A DNA stretch of 54,782 nt from Maridesulfovibrio ferrireducens. Lineage in GTDB: Bacteria; Desulfobacterota; Desulfovibrionia; Desulfovibrionales; Desulfovibrionaceae. The DNA is taken from positions 1 to 54,782 of the forward strand of contig NZ_JAEINN010000019.1 in assembly GCF_016342405.1 (NCBI RefSeq), written 5' to 3'. The notes below the pieces were generated by a model that saw only the letters and a list, made by a program, of their open reading frames with translations, was not told where the DNA came from and ran no database searches. The position numbers were made by a program, and so were the translations under genes. Positions within the stretch are counted from its first letter, which is position 1, and every line of letters starts with the position of its first letter. This document shows, in pieces, positions 44,131 to 53,932 of the stretch.

Positions 44131-44424
44131 ATGAGTTCCACAATCGAAGAATTGACCATACAATATGAAGAAGACGGCCAAATAGTTGTAAAAGAACTGG
44201 CAAAAGAAGTTCTAACCAAGGGTGCATGGACCACAATTCTTTTCCGCTACCAGCAGCTTGACCGCAAAACTGAAGAGTTCGGAAAGGACATGTACACAAT
44301 CCGCCGCTTCCGTAAAATGAACGGCGAATACCGCCCACAATCCAAGTTCAATATTTCCAGTCCTGCTCAGGCCCGCAAAATCATTGATACTTTGGGCGAA
44401 TGGCTGAAAGAAGTCGAAGACTAG
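44131..44424 (+). CDS. Small conserved-looking hypothetical protein
   Basis: A 97-residue soluble protein, not recognised. It has AAGGAG before the ATG, a balanced charge, alternating beta-like strands in the first half (TILFRYQQLD, YTIRRFRKMNGEY) and a C-terminal helix (ARKIIDTLGEWLKEVE). It is transcribed away from sulP and closed by a perfect terminator, so it is a real single-gene unit. Codon use is like that of the chromosomal housekeeping genes here. Confidence 0.8.
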   Translation: MSSTIEELTIQYEEDGQIVVKELAKEVLTKGAWTTILFRYQQLDRKTEEFGKDMYTIRRFRKMNGEYRPQSKFNISSPAQARKIIDTLGEWLKEVED

Positions 44425-44466
44425 ATTTGCCTTTCTAGATTTCTTACGACTTTTCATAGTCCACAG

Positions 44467-44509
44467 AAAAAGCCCCGCTCAGATAGTTTTATCTGAGCGG
44501 GGCTTTTTT
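44467..44509. terminator. Bidirectional intrinsic terminator
   Basis: An 18-bp perfect stem (AAAAAGCCCCGCTCAGAT and its complement), with A and T runs on either side, between two convergent genes. Confidence 0.95.
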
Positions 44510-44532
44510 ATGCGTAAAAATTAGCGGAACAA

Positions 44533-45444
44533 TTAATTAACGGTATATGCTCCGCCGGCTTCAACCTTCTGCACTGTAGAATTACTAATGGTGAACCATA
44601 AAAATTCGCTGATCCGTGAACCTACTTCATTTTGTTCGCTGTAGTTACAACCCACAAGCCACCCGCTATCTGTGAAATAACAATCTGTACATCGTTCCAT
44701 CTGCAATGTTTCGGGAAACTCTGAGTTTTCTTTCAGATATTTTTCAACTTCAACATAATATCCGTCTCCGGCTGTTCTTTCAGGCTTTTCTCCAAACTTC
44801 TCCAGATCTTTCATGAACGCGTCATACATACTTTTATAACGGTCATATTTGCTTTGATACAGCCCTTCACCCGGATTCAACCGCATCAATTCGGCATAAA
44901 TATCCATATTGGCTTTATAGTCACGCATTGGAAGGGTCTGCGCTCTAGCGTAAAGCTTTTTTTCCAGCTTTCGCTGGAGCTTCCTGTCATATCCTTTAAG
45001 CTCTTTGATATATCTTGAGTTTTCCGGTTCAAGAGAAGCCAGTTGTGAGTAATACTTGGCTAATTCTGAATAATTCCATTTAGATGTATTCTCAATTCTA
45101 AATAGCAGATCTTTCTCTGTAGCCAAATGAATAAGAGCTTGAAGCTCATCATTCATAAGATCCTTATTTTTTTCCGCGACCGTAAGAGCCGTTTCAGCAT
45201 GCCCCGTTTCTATAAGCCGTTTCATGCTGAAAACAACTTTTTCGCGAGCCTTATTCTGCTGTTCTGTAAGGATACGCTCCTGTTCAATACGATTTTGCTC
45301 AGCAATACGAGCTCTTTCCTCGGCAAAATTATTCTGCACAGTTATCACACAGAAAATTATTGCAATCAGCGCGATTACACCTGCAATTACAGCAAGCACT
45401 ACCTTTTTACTCTTAATAAATTCTTTAATTGAGGGAATATTCAT
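44533..45444 (-). CDS. Membrane-anchored coiled-coil protein, function unknown
   Basis: A 303-residue protein with one membrane helix at about 16-38 (VVLAVIAGVIALIAIIFCV), then a Glu/Arg/Gln-rich coiled coil (about 40-75) and a helical, TPR-like middle (SELAKYYSQLASLEPENSRY, YAELMRLNPGEGLYQ). The C-terminal part has CTDCYF and GCNYSE, and ends in beta-like sequence. The chain is therefore anchored with most of it on one side of the membrane, probably periplasmic. A TTG at 45480 would give a longer start; the ATG at 45444 is my choice, with no clear ribosome site for either. Confidence 0.7.
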   Translation of the reverse strand: MNIPSIKEFIKSKKVVLAVIAGVIALIAIIFCVITVQNNFAEERARIAEQNRIEQERILTEQQNKAREKVVFSMKRLIETGHAETALTVAEKNKDLMNDELQALIHLATEKDLLFRIENTSKWNYSELAKYYSQLASLEPENSRYIKELKGYDRKLQRKLEKKLYARAQTLPMRDYKANMDIYAELMRLNPGEGLYQSKYDRYKSMYDAFMKDLEKFGEKPERTAGDGYYVEVEKYLKENSEFPETLQMERCTDCYFTDSGWLVGCNYSEQNEVGSRISEFLWFTISNSTVQKVEAGGAYTVN

Positions 45445-45571
45445 ACCCGGGAAGATACGGTCAGCAGTTAAGTCCGTCAATAAAAGGAATAATTTTTACG
45501 CTTTTTTTTCAAATCAACCTAAACTGATTTAAGCAATAGACCGATATATCCAGCAAGGAAGGAATACGGTT

Positions 45572-46402
45572 ATGCATATCGACGCATCAGCATTAAAAAG
45601 TACATACGGAGCACCGAGCTGGCAAAACAGTCAGGCTTCGCTTTTAGGCGGGAGCCGATCTTCCGGCGTGGGAGCGACGCGCCTGAATGTATCGGCCCCT
45701 CCTGTAAATACTGCTAACCAATTCGCCGATCTGATCGCTCAAAAGACCGTTGCAACGGAAACTTCAAGCAATAACATTCAAAAGGGTGCTTTGGAGAACG
45801 AACCGTCTTCCAAAGACCCTTCTGAGCTTGCCGGAGCCCTTGCAGACGCTTCCGACTTTATCGAAAACAAATTCGGCAAAGACGCCGCCACTGCTTTCAA
45901 AGGAATTGTCATAGCTAATTCAGGTGATCAGATTACTGAGGATTCCCTTAGTAACGGATTGTTGAAGTCCATCCAGTTCATTGACCGCAACTTCGGTTTT
46001 TCTGCCGGAGATCAGGTGATGGAACATTTCAACTCGAACCTCAACAATGCTATGAACAATCATTTTGAAAACGGCTTGCAGGAACATTTTTTTGCTGCTC
46101 AGCCCGGAACTGCCGCGAAGATAAACCTCAGCAATACCTTTGCCCAGTTGAACAGACAATTCGGTGAAGAAACAGCCGATTCCATTAAAAGTATGATTGA
46201 TCAAGTTCTAAAGACAGAAGGCAACTCTCTAAGTTCCTTTAAAAAAGGACTCGATAAGGCACTCAAAAAAGCTGAAGAACTACACCCCGGCATAACCGCT
46301 CAAACAGCCCCGGCTGCGGCGGGTGAATTGTTGGATAAAATCCAAAATACAGGAAATCTCGCGCCTCAGGCAAAAGGGGCCGTGCTGAACCTTTCAGTTT
46401 AA
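45572..46402 (+). CDS. Hypothetical protein, low-complexity N-terminus
   Basis: A 276-residue protein, not recognised. It has no signal peptide. The first 85 residues are rich in Ser, Ala, Asn and Gly and likely unstructured; the rest is helical, with a repeated pattern around IENKFGKDAATAFKG, IDRNFGFSAGDQV and LNRQFGEETADSI. These three similar helix pairs (residues about 97, 136 and 193) suggest an internal repeat of about 40-55 residues. AAGGAAGG precedes the ATG. Cysteine-free composition would suit an exported or flagellum-associated protein, but that is speculation. Confidence 0.7.
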   Translation: MHIDASALKSTYGAPSWQNSQASLLGGSRSSGVGATRLNVSAPPVNTANQFADLIAQKTVATETSSNNIQKGALENEPSSKDPSELAGALADASDFIENKFGKDAATAFKGIVIANSGDQITEDSLSNGLLKSIQFIDRNFGFSAGDQVMEHFNSNLNNAMNNHFENGLQEHFFAAQPGTAAKINLSNTFAQLNRQFGEETADSIKSMIDQVLKTEGNSLSSFKKGLDKALKKAEELHPGITAQTAPAAAGELLDKIQNTGNLAPQAKGAVLNLSV

Positions 46403-46520
46403 TTTATACAAAGCTTTAACGACAAAACCCACTCACCCCTGAATACAGACTGTTCAAGCTCCTTTTTTTTTGCTATGAGATTAAGTCTATATTGACAAGC
46501 ATTACATGGAGGAAACGGAT

Positions 46521-46610
46521 ATGATGAGTTTTTTCTGGTTTTTTCTCGGTCTCACTATGACTATTGCAGTCATCGGTTTCATCAAGGCTAGCAGTACTAC
46601 TGACGAATAG
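46521..46610 (+). CDS. 29-residue single-helix membrane protein
   Basis: A very small gene below usual cut-offs: MMSFFWFFLGLTMTIAVIGF followed by a short polar tail ending SSTTDE. A GGAGG ribosome site lies seven bases before the first ATG, a promoter-like TTGACA lies about 30 bp upstream, and a terminator follows 15 bp after the stop. One hydrophobic helix (about 4-21) with a polar C-terminus fits a small membrane-inserted regulator or subunit. The function is unknown. Confidence 0.7.
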   Translation: MMSFFWFFLGLTMTIAVIGFIKASSTTDE

Positions 46611-46625
46611 TCTTTGTTCTCATTT

Positions 46626-46649
46626 ACGGGTAACCCCGTTTTATTTTTC
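46626..46649 (+). terminator. Terminator of the small membrane protein gene
   Basis: ACGGG, loop TAAC, CCCGT, followed by TTTATTTTT. A second hairpin follows directly. Confidence 0.7.
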
Positions 46650-46650
46650 C

Positions 46651-46680
46651 AGAAAGGCCCGCTTTATGCGGGCCTTTCTC
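46651..46680 (+). terminator. Second tandem terminator
   Basis: AGAAAGGCCCGC pairs with GCGGGCCTTTCT over a five-base loop. It reinforces the stop before the methyltransferase gene. Confidence 0.75.
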
Positions 46681-46774
46681 ATTTATAAATATCGGCCTCA
46701 TTTAAAAAATACTTTTTCTGCGACGATCTATAATGTAGTAGTTTATTAAGACTCTTAGACAAGCTGGTAAAATA

Positions 46775-48247
46775 ATGAATCAACAAGACATATTAGAGGC
46801 ACTGAAATCTCATCCCGAGACGTGGATGTCTATTCCAAGTGTATTCAAAAATGAATCAGGTGAGCCTGAATTTAAAATGCTGCTGGCTGAATCGGAAATG
46901 GGTGATGCCGGAGTATCTTCCCTACATTTCCGCGAAACAAAAACAGGAGGCTTTGAATACGCTTCCCGAGCTTTCGTTCACGCCCACTTACAACCCGATG
47001 ACATTTTTATCGATGTAGGTGCTCATTTCGGATTATATACCCTGACCGCGGCGCTTAAATTTCCCGGAAAAATTAAAGTTCTTGCTGTGGAACCACATCC
47101 CGCCAACATTAAACGGTTGCGATTGTGGGTCGACTTCAACGAATGCTCGGCCGATGTCACCATAGCAGAATGTGCGGCCTCAGACCATGCCGGATACAGT
47201 CTTTTGCGACAGAATTCCTCAATGGGACATAGCCTGATGGATCGTCCCGGCTTAACTGAAAAACTGGACCCGATAAAAGTTGCGCTTGATTCAATAGACC
47301 AGATTGCAACCAAAACCGGATTCACTGACTGCGACAACAGAATTTTCCTGAAAATTGATACTGAAGGACATGAACTGCAAACGATTAAAGGAGCTTTAAA
47401 CCTGCTCAAGACAGGGAGAGTTGCAGTTATTATATGGGAAAAAGGGCATTACCATATGACCCGGCAAGGAATGAACGATTTTGTTGAAATAATGACCATT
47501 CTGCGAGACTTAGGGTATGACTCCTTCAGATTCCCTCACGAAGATATGGGAGGTCCGCTGGTCCCTTATGTCGTAAGCCACGAATCATGCAACATCGTAA
47601 GCCTTGACCGTTCAATCACTCCTTTACCCGTTTACCATAAACCGTGGATTGCACACTGCACCATGTCTCCATCCATGCGCCCTTCAGTTACAGCTGAAAT
47701 ATTTACGGCTTATACTGAACGGCTTATCAAAGCGAAATCTACCGATTGCGGACGCTGGTCCCGCTGGAACTCCTTATATAATGAACCTGATCTGCGCGCG
47801 GGAATAGCCGGACAGTTTGTACCTGAGCACTCTACTGTTCTTGATGCCGGAGCCGGTCTTATGCTTTTACGGGATTACATACCCGAAAAATGTATCTACA
47901 TCCCGCTTGATATTGTCGCACGAAGCAGAAACTGTATTGTGGCAGACCTGAATCAGCATCAATACCCTGACCGGGAATTTGATGTTGTGACAGCTCTGTT
48001 CACCTTGGAATTTCTCCACGCGCCCGCTGAATTTATGAAATGGGCACACGAATCTTGCGAAACTCTCATTTTCACATACTTTACGGCCCAGCCTAATTCT
48101 GAAAAAAACCGAAGAATCGCGGGTATTTTTAACGATTTGAACCACACAAATATTCAAAATATGACTCAAAAATCAGGTTGGGAAATTGTAACCGCCATAG
48201 GTATATCCTCTGGTCAAATTTGCTACCACTGCAAAAAAAAGGATTAA
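46775..48247 (+). CDS. Double methyltransferase: FkbM domain plus class I SAM domain
   Basis: A 490-residue protein with two methyltransferase folds. The N-terminal FkbM type (about 60-230) has FIDVGAHFGLYTLTAA, LAVEPHPANIKRL and LKIDTEGHELQTIKGA. A second class I domain (about 350-490) has VLDAGAGLMLLRDYI, YIPLDIVAR and FDVVTALFTLEFLHAP. FkbM domains usually methylate sugars or polyketides, so modification of surface polysaccharide is a fair guess. It is followed three bases later by exonuclease III, probably co-transcribed without functional link. Confidence 0.85.
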   Translation: MNQQDILEALKSHPETWMSIPSVFKNESGEPEFKMLLAESEMGDAGVSSLHFRETKTGGFEYASRAFVHAHLQPDDIFIDVGAHFGLYTLTAALKFPGKIKVLAVEPHPANIKRLRLWVDFNECSADVTIAECAASDHAGYSLLRQNSSMGHSLMDRPGLTEKLDPIKVALDSIDQIATKTGFTDCDNRIFLKIDTEGHELQTIKGALNLLKTGRVAVIIWEKGHYHMTRQGMNDFVEIMTILRDLGYDSFRFPHEDMGGPLVPYVVSHESCNIVSLDRSITPLPVYHKPWIAHCTMSPSMRPSVTAEIFTAYTERLIKAKSTDCGRWSRWNSLYNEPDLRAGIAGQFVPEHSTVLDAGAGLMLLRDYIPEKCIYIPLDIVARSRNCIVADLNQHQYPDREFDVVTALFTLEFLHAPAEFMKWAHESCETLIFTYFTAQPNSEKNRRIAGIFNDLNHTNIQNMTQKSGWEIVTAIGISSGQICYHCKKKD

Positions 48248-48250
48248 ATA

Positions 48251-49018
48251 ATGAAAATTTACTCTTGGAATGTTAATGGATATCGAGCTATAGTTAAAAA
48301 AGATTTTACAGAATGGTTCCAGCAAAGCGATGCAGATGTGGTAATGTTGCAGGAAACTAAAGCCCACCCGGATCAAATACCGGACACTCATCGCGACTAC
48401 GAAGGGTATGAATCAATCTGGAACTGGTCAAAGGGCAAGAAAGGATATTCCGGCACAGCCTGCTTTTCACGAACACCTTTCCTCTCCTACTCTTTGGGCC
48501 TTCCTGATGAACTCTACCAAGGTGAAGGACGTGTAATTCTCATGGAGTATGAACACTTCTACCTGTTCAACATTTATTACCCTAACGGCCAGATGAATGA
48601 CGGCCGGCTTGAATATAAAATGGGTTTTTATGACTGTTTTCTCGAATATGCAGAAAAACTGCGCAAAAAGAAGCCAATTGTGGTGGGAGGTGATTTTAAT
48701 ACCGCGCACAAAGAAATCGATCTTAAAAACCCTAAAGCCAACTCTGAAAGATCAGGTTTTCTGCCCATTGAGCGGGCATGGTTGGATAAATTTATTGAGC
48801 ACGGATATATTGATACCTTTAGACTGTTCGAATCTGAAGGCAGCAATTATTCGTGGTGGAGTTACCGCTTTAATGCTCGAAAGAACAATGCGGGTTGGCG
48901 GATAGACTACTTCTTCGTATCTGAAGAATTAAACAACAATGTAAAAAAAGCCTGGATAGAACCAAATGTCCTAGGATCCGACCACTGCCCTATTGGAATA
49001 GAATTAATTTTCCCTTAA
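48251..49018 (+). CDS. xth: Exodeoxyribonuclease III / AP endonuclease
   Basis: A 255-residue enzyme of base-excision repair cutting 5' of abasic sites and degrading from 3' ends. It has WNVNGYRA at the N-terminus, LQETKAHPDQIP with the metal-binding Glu, GGDFNTAH with catalytic Asp and Asn, and GSDHCPIGIEL with the final Asp-His. The length is normal for the family. AAGGA precedes the ATG. Confidence 0.96.
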   Translation: MKIYSWNVNGYRAIVKKDFTEWFQQSDADVVMLQETKAHPDQIPDTHRDYEGYESIWNWSKGKKGYSGTACFSRTPFLSYSLGLPDELYQGEGRVILMEYEHFYLFNIYYPNGQMNDGRLEYKMGFYDCFLEYAEKLRKKKPIVVGGDFNTAHKEIDLKNPKANSERSGFLPIERAWLDKFIEHGYIDTFRLFESEGSNYSWWSYRFNARKNNAGWRIDYFFVSEELNNNVKKAWIEPNVLGSDHCPIGIELIFP

Positions 49019-49193
49019 AAACCTGATCAAAAATCTAAATTTCACTTTAATTTTTCAAAAATACAATCTGTTTTAACAAAAACGTGGCCTATTCAGAGAA
49101 TATATTATAAATAAAACTAAACTAACTTACTAAACTAATTTACTGTTTAATGGTTACTTGAGTTAGAAACAATTGCTCTCCAAGGAGATGGAC

Positions 49194-51350
49194 ATGCTGA
49201 AAAATTTGCGGATTGGACCCAAAATTGCCATTAGTATGAGTGTTCTCATGATTTTAATTTTCGTAACTTTCACCAGTATTACGGTAACCAAAACCCGACA
49301 AATTTCCAGAGATCAAGCGACTGAAATGGCTGAGGAAATGGCTGCCAGATATGGCAATCAAGTAAAAAACAATATTGAAAAAGCCTTGGATGCCGCACTG
49401 GCCGGGTCTGCCGCGTTTATGTCTTTTTCCAGTTATGGACATAACCTTGACCGCGAAATGGCTGACCATTTCATACAGCAGCTTACTCTTTCTGATCCTA
49501 TGTTTTTCGGAACTCAGGTTGTAATGGAACCGAATGCACTTGATGGTCGCGATGCAGAATATAAAGGAACAAAAGCATGGTACGGACCAAACGGTGAATA
49601 TGGACCGTACTTCTGGCGCGAAAACGGAGCATTAAAAGCCGAAGATCTAATTCAATACAAACCCGGCACAACCCGGGCATGGTACATGGGTCCAAGAGAC
49701 GCCGGTGGCCCGATCCTGACGGAACCATACTACACAGAAGTAGCTAAAACTAGTATGGCCACTATCAGTGTTCCTATGATCAAAAACGGTCGATTTATCG
49801 GTATAGTAGGAATCGACTTCGTCCTTAATGCTTTCCAAAAAATGGTCGACACTATTCGCCCAATGGAAACAGGTTATGCTTTTCTAGCTTCCAACAAAGG
49901 ATACTGTGTTGCCCACCCCGACAAAAGTCTGATCGGTAAAAACATAACTAACGCATTTCCACAAGATATCCGTGACGAAATATCCTCCACGATTGCTAAC
50001 GGAAAGCCATTTCATAAAGACATTGTTTCTCCGCTTGACGGAAAAGAATATTTTTTCCTTTTTGAACCTATTATGGTTCAAGGAACAAGCACTCCCTGGG
50101 CAATCGGACTCGCCATTCCAACACAAAAAATTTATGCTGAAGCTCAACAGTTCCTTAATATAAGTCTAATCTTATCCGCTGTAGCCATCTGTTTAGTATT
50201 AATAGTGGTACTTCTCATCGCCAACAGTGTAGCAAAACCTATCAACAGCATGGTCAAATTCGCGCAGGACATTGCTGACGGAAACTTTGACTCCAAGCCT
50301 GACAGCCGTCATTTCGGAGGTGAACTTCTTACCTTATACGACGCATTGTCCAGCATGGTGAAAAGCCTTGTTGAACTGATAGGCACTGCTGAAGAAAAGA
50401 CACAAGAAGCGGAACGCCAGACACAAGCCGCGCAAGTGGCGCTTAAAGAAGCAAGCGAAGCAAAAGAAGCAGCCGAAAGAGCTAAAGCAGAAGGAATGCT
50501 ACAAGCTGCAAACCAACTTGAAGGAATTGTGGACCAAGTTACCTCCGCATCCGAAGAGCTTGCATCACAAATCGAAGAATCCAGCAGAGGAACAGAAATT
50601 CAGCGCGAACGGACTTCTGAATCAGCAACAGCTATGGAGCAAATGAACGCCTCAGTTCTAGAAGTTGCTCAAAATGCTTCGCAAGCAGCAGAAAGCGCCA
50701 TGGATGCTAAAGGAAATGCAGAAGAAGGCGGAAGAATCGTCGCGGACGTTGTTTCCTCTATTAATGCAGTAAACTCCGCAACGGAAATCATGGCTGCGGG
50801 ACTGAATGACCTTGGTACTCAGGCAGAAGGAATCAGTCAGGTCATCACAGTCATCACCGATATTGCAGACCAGACAAACCTGCTGGCTCTGAATGCTGCA
50901 ATTGAAGCTGCCCGCGCAGGTGAAGCCGGTCGCGGATTTGCAGTCGTTGCCGACGAAGTTCGCAAACTTGCAGAAAAAACAATGCAGGCCACTCATGAAG
51001 TAGGACAGGCCGTACACGCCATTCAAGCTGGAACCCGTAAAAGCATTGAAGAAATGAATAGTGCTGCAACTATGGTAACCAAAAGCACCGATCTCGCGGG
51101 TAAGGCCGGAGACAGCCTAAACAGCATTGTGGAAATTGTAGATTCAACCGCTGATCAGGTTCGAGCAATAGCCACAGCCAGTGAAGAACAGTCCGCTGCC
51201 AGTGAGCAAATCAGTAGAGGAACAGAAGAAGTAAACCGTATCGCCGCCGACACAGCTGAAGCTATGAATCAGTCTAGCCAGGCAGTTGCGGATCTGGCTC
51301 GTTTATCCTCTGACCTGCAAGCTCTGATTGAAGACCTTAAAAACGTTTAA
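49194..51350 (+). CDS. Methyl-accepting chemotaxis protein with Cache sensor domain
   Basis: A 718-residue chemoreceptor. TM1 is at about 12-30, then a roughly 290-residue periplasmic double-Cache-type domain ([47 protein letters not shown]). TM2 is at about 323-345 and HAMP at about 346-395. The cytoplasmic hairpin tip carries [20 protein letters not shown] and then [15 protein letters not shown]. No CheR-binding pentapeptide is at the C-terminus. The start at 49194 has AAGGAG six bases upstream. The aromatic-rich Cache domain suggests a small organic ligand, identity unknown. Confidence 0.95.
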   Translation: MLKNLRIGPKIAISMSVLMILIFVTFTSITVTKTRQISRDQATEMAEEMAARYGNQVKNNIEKALDAALAGSAAFMSFSSYGHNLDREMADHFIQQLTLSDPMFFGTQVVMEPNALDGRDAEYKGTKAWYGPNGEYGPYFWRENGALKAEDLIQYKPGTTRAWYMGPRDAGGPILTEPYYTEVAKTSMATISVPMIKNGRFIGIVGIDFVLNAFQKMVDTIRPMETGYAFLASNKGYCVAHPDKSLIGKNITNAFPQDIRDEISSTIANGKPFHKDIVSPLDGKEYFFLFEPIMVQGTSTPWAIGLAIPTQKIYAEAQQFLNISLILSAVAICLVLIVVLLIANSVAKPINSMVKFAQDIADGNFDSKPDSRHFGGELLTLYDALSSMVKSLVELIGTAEEKTQEAERQTQAAQVALKEASEAKEAAERAKAEGMLQAANQLEGIVDQVTSASEELASQIEESSRGTEIQRERTSESATAMEQMNASVLEVAQNASQAAESAMDAKGNAEEGGRIVADVVSSINAVNSATEIMAAGLNDLGTQAEGISQVITVITDIADQTNLLALNAAIEAARAGEAGRGFAVVADEVRKLAEKTMQATHEVGQAVHAIQAGTRKSIEEMNSAATMVTKSTDLAGKAGDSLNSIVEIVDSTADQVRAIATASEEQSAASEQISRGTEEVNRIAADTAEAMNQSSQAVADLARLSSDLQALIEDLKNV

Positions 51351-51365
51351 TTCATATTAAAAAAG

Positions 51366-51389
51366 AGAGCGGGACTCTTCCCGCTCTCA
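51366..51389 (+). terminator. Hairpin after the chemoreceptor gene
   Basis: GAGAGCGGGA pairs with TCCCGCTCTC over four bases. There is no T-run, so by itself it may protect the 3' end; a true terminator follows at 51430. Confidence 0.65.
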
Positions 51390-51429
51390 CAAAAATATAA
51401 CACTTATATTTTGGAAACTTAAGACATTT

Positions 51430-51467
51430 AAAAAGGCTTCTTCTGAATATCAGAAGAAGCCTTTTTT
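51430..51467 (+). terminator. Intrinsic terminator
   Basis: AAAAAGGCTTCTTCTGA pairs with TCAGAAGAAGCCTTTTT around a three-base loop, with six T on the plus strand. Confidence 0.9.
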
Positions 51468-51566
51468 AATAATTTAATCAAAAAGTACTATTTTTTACTT
51501 GAAATTGATTCTCATATTCAGTAAAGCTTGTTTCTAGCGGGAAACAAAAACGAAAGGAGCAACACT

Positions 51567-51734
51567 ATGACTCAGACTACCAGCATTTCATCCATGAATA
51601 AAAAATCTTTTTTGAAAAAAGCCTTTAAAGGTTTATCGTCAGATAATACAACCAACCAAAAATCGGAACTCAGTTCAAACCTACCCGTATCAAATAAGCT
51701 TAATAGTACCACCGAACAAAAAAACGGTTACTAA
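51567..51734 (+). CDS. 55-residue hypothetical protein
   Basis: A small polar protein, not recognised. The start at 51567 is set by AAAGGAG seven bases upstream. Residues 10-20 are basic (NKKSFLKKAFKG); the rest is rich in Ser, Asn and Thr and likely unstructured. It lies behind a strong terminator and is followed 48 bp later by another small gene in the same direction, perhaps as a two-gene unit. Confidence 0.55.
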   Translation: MTQTTSISSMNKKSFLKKAFKGLSSDNTTNQKSELSSNLPVSNKLNSTTEQKNGY

Positions 51735-51782
51735 TAAGTCCGAATTTCTAAACTAATACTTGATTTAATATCGGAGCAGACA

Positions 51783-51980
51783 ATGGCAGATGCTATAAAA
51801 GAAGCCGCACGAGTGCGCCGCGAATATGGCTGGAATACGTATTTGATAAAATTCAGAAACTACTACTCTTATACTTTTGACCCGACTCTTTTCCCTAACT
51901 TTGAGATAATAGGTGAAGTAAACGAGGAAGGATCAGTTTTTCCGGCTGATAAACGTAAAAAGTCTATATTCGGTAGTTAA
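51783..51980 (+). CDS. 65-residue hypothetical protein
   Basis: A small protein rich in aromatic and basic residues (ARVRREYGWNTYLIKFRNYYSYTF), not recognised. GGAG lies six bases before the ATG. It shows no signal or membrane segment. Convergent with the small gene at 52007. Confidence 0.65.
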   Translation: MADAIKEAARVRREYGWNTYLIKFRNYYSYTFDPTLFPNFEIIGEVNEEGSVFPADKRKKSIFGS

Positions 51981-52006
51981 CTAAAAAGATTGAACTGTAC
52001 GAATTG

Positions 52007-52183
52007 TCAGGACTCTTCTTTCTCAAAAACCTGAGCCGTCTGTTCGGCAACTTTCTGAACGATATCCAGAAGTTCTGCAGGAATCAGACTTTTACCTGTC
52101 AACAATTCAATAAGTTCTTCTTCTGTAAGACCGGAAGAATTCGCAATGGCAAGTTGTTTTTCTGTTAATTTAATCTGGTTCAT
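52007..52183 (-). CDS. 58-residue hypothetical helical protein
   Basis: A small acidic protein, mostly helical (LTEEELIELLTGKSLIPAELLDIVQKVAEQ), not recognised. The ATG at 52183 is chosen over an upstream TTG at 52219; neither has a strong ribosome site. Leftward, and downstream of malic enzyme but separated from it by a terminator. Confidence 0.5.
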   Translation of the reverse strand: MNQIKLTEKQLAIANSSGLTEEELIELLTGKSLIPAELLDIVQKVAEQTAQVFEKEES

Positions 52184-52238
52184 AATGTTTAGATTACTTT
52201 CATACTCTCTGATTTGCAAAGCATTAGATTGCCCAAAA

Positions 52239-52278
52239 AAAACGGCCCGATCCTCTTAAAAGAGGGTCGGGCCGTTTT
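52239..52278 (-). terminator. Terminator of malic enzyme gene
   Basis: A 19-bp stem (AAAACGGCCCGA... with TCGGGCCGTTTT, one G-T pair) with eight T on the minus strand. It lies 77 bp beyond the malic enzyme stop. Confidence 0.92.
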
Positions 52279-52354
52279 ATAAACTTAAATCAAAATCAAC
52301 CGGCCTGTGTTTTTACAAACAAACGGGCTGATGTTTCAATTAAAACCTTTTTAA

Positions 52355-53674
52355 TTAAAAGTCGTAATTGAAGGATTCGACAACCATGTTGCCGCGAGCC
52401 TGAGAAGCTTTAAGGCGTTCTTCAAGTTCAATTTTGTACTGGTCAAGATCAATCTGGATACGGGCGACGCCTGTTTCCATTGCGGCCTTGACGACAGCAG
52501 GAGCAACACGTGTCAGAACGCGAGGATCGGTTGGTTTCGGAATGATGTAATCCATACCGAATTCAAGTTTATCGACACCGAATGCGTCACAAATTTCCTG
52601 TCCGACTGGCTCTTTTGCAAGAGCTGCAAGAGCATGCGCTGCTGCGAACTTCATTTCTTTATTGATAGTGGTAGCACGGCAGTCCAATGCTCCGCGGAAA
52701 ATGAAAGGGAAGCAAAGAACGTTATTTACCTGATTGGGGTAGTCGGAACGACCGGTTCCCATGAGGATATCAGGACGAACTTCTTTAACATCAGGATAAG
52801 GGATTTCAGGATCAGGATTAGCACAGGCAAAAATAATTGCACCTTCAGCCATGGTCTTAACCATATCTTGATTGATTGCGTCTTTAACAGAAAGTCCAAG
52901 GAACATATCTGCACCGACCATACACTCAGCAAGTGAACCTGCGTTTTCTTTCTGAGCAAAATCAGCTTTAAAACCGGTTACGCCAGCGCGGCCTTCATAT
53001 AGAAGTCCGCGAGAATCAAACATATAAATGTTTTCAGGACGAGCTCCCATAGTCACATATAATGTCGAACAAGCAATTGCCGCAGCTCCGGCACCGGAAA
53101 CAATAATTTTAATTTCGTCAATTTTTTTGCCGGTAATTTCAAGAGCATTAATAATACCAGCAGAAGAAATAATCGCAGTTCCATGCTGATCATCATGAAA
53201 AACAGGAATATTCATTTCTTCAATAAGTCTTCTTTCAATCTCAAAACACTCTGGAGCTTTGATATCTTCGAGGTTGATACCACCGAAGGTAGGCTCAATC
53301 ATTTTACAAAATTCAATAATTTTTTCAGGATCGGAAGCATCAATGTTCAGATCATAAACATCAACATCAGCGAAAATTTTAAAGAGTACGCCTTTACCTT
53401 CCATAACAGGCTTACCCGCTGCAGGACCGATGTTCCCGAGTCCGAGAACTGCTGTTCCGTTAGAAACAACCGCAACAAGGTTTCCTCTGCCTGTATACTT
53501 GTAAGATAACTCTTCATCAGCGTGGATCGCACGGCAAGCTTCAGCTACGCCGGGAGAATATGCCATTGAAAGGTCTTTCTGTGTACTACAAGGTTTGATG
53601 GAAATTACTTCCAGCTTACCTTTTCTGCCATCACTATGATACTTTAGAGCTTCCTCTTTTGTGAAAAGAGCCAT
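52355..53674 (-). CDS. Malic enzyme (oxaloacetate-decarboxylating malate dehydrogenase)
   Basis: A 439-residue enzyme converting malate to pyruvate and CO2 with NAD(P). It has [20 protein letters not shown] near the N-terminus, the metal site [27 protein letters not shown] with the Mg ligands, and the nucleotide fold [10 protein letters not shown]. It is the short form without a C-terminal phosphotransacetylase domain. The start at 53674 has GGAGG seven bases upstream. Single-gene unit. Confidence 0.95.
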   Translation of the reverse strand: MALFTKEEALKYHSDGRKGKLEVISIKPCSTQKDLSMAYSPGVAEACRAIHADEELSYKYTGRGNLVAVVSNGTAVLGLGNIGPAAGKPVMEGKGVLFKIFADVDVYDLNIDASDPEKIIEFCKMIEPTFGGINLEDIKAPECFEIERRLIEEMNIPVFHDDQHGTAIISSAGIINALEITGKKIDEIKIIVSGAGAAAIACSTLYVTMGARPENIYMFDSRGLLYEGRAGVTGFKADFAQKENAGSLAECMVGADMFLGLSVKDAINQDMVKTMAEGAIIFACANPDPEIPYPDVKEVRPDILMGTGRSDYPNQVNNVLCFPFIFRGALDCRATTINKEMKFAAAHALAALAKEPVGQEICDAFGVDKLEFGMDYIIPKPTDPRVLTRVAPAVVKAAMETGVARIQIDLDQYKIELEERLKASQARGNMVVESFNYDF

Positions 53675-53932
53675 GCCTGAACCTCCATTGAAAGTGTTTT
53701 TGATGATTGACTGATCAATTACAGCTATCCTTTTTCTATTGATGAGATTCAAAATGGTCAAGCATTCTTGATAATATTGTAATACTTTCTATTCTGCCCA
53801 TAAAGTCCACGCATATGATTGTTATACAGTAGACACGAAGAGAAGATAAATTTACTAAGCCACCACTCGCTTCGCTTCTCACGAATGCGATATACACAAT
53901 TAATAATTTAGTGAGCCCCATTCGGAAATCTT

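Noticed and set aside
43959-44168. 69-residue plus-strand ORF before the 44131 gene
   Set aside because: It lies over the structured leader and overlaps the start of the real gene in another frame.
43877-44338. 153-residue minus-strand ORF opposite 44131-44424
   Set aside because: Antisense to a well-supported small gene with its own ribosome site and terminator; its sequence is low in protein-like order.
46564-46749. 61-residue ORF after the small membrane protein
   Set aside because: It runs through two intrinsic terminators; no ribosome site.
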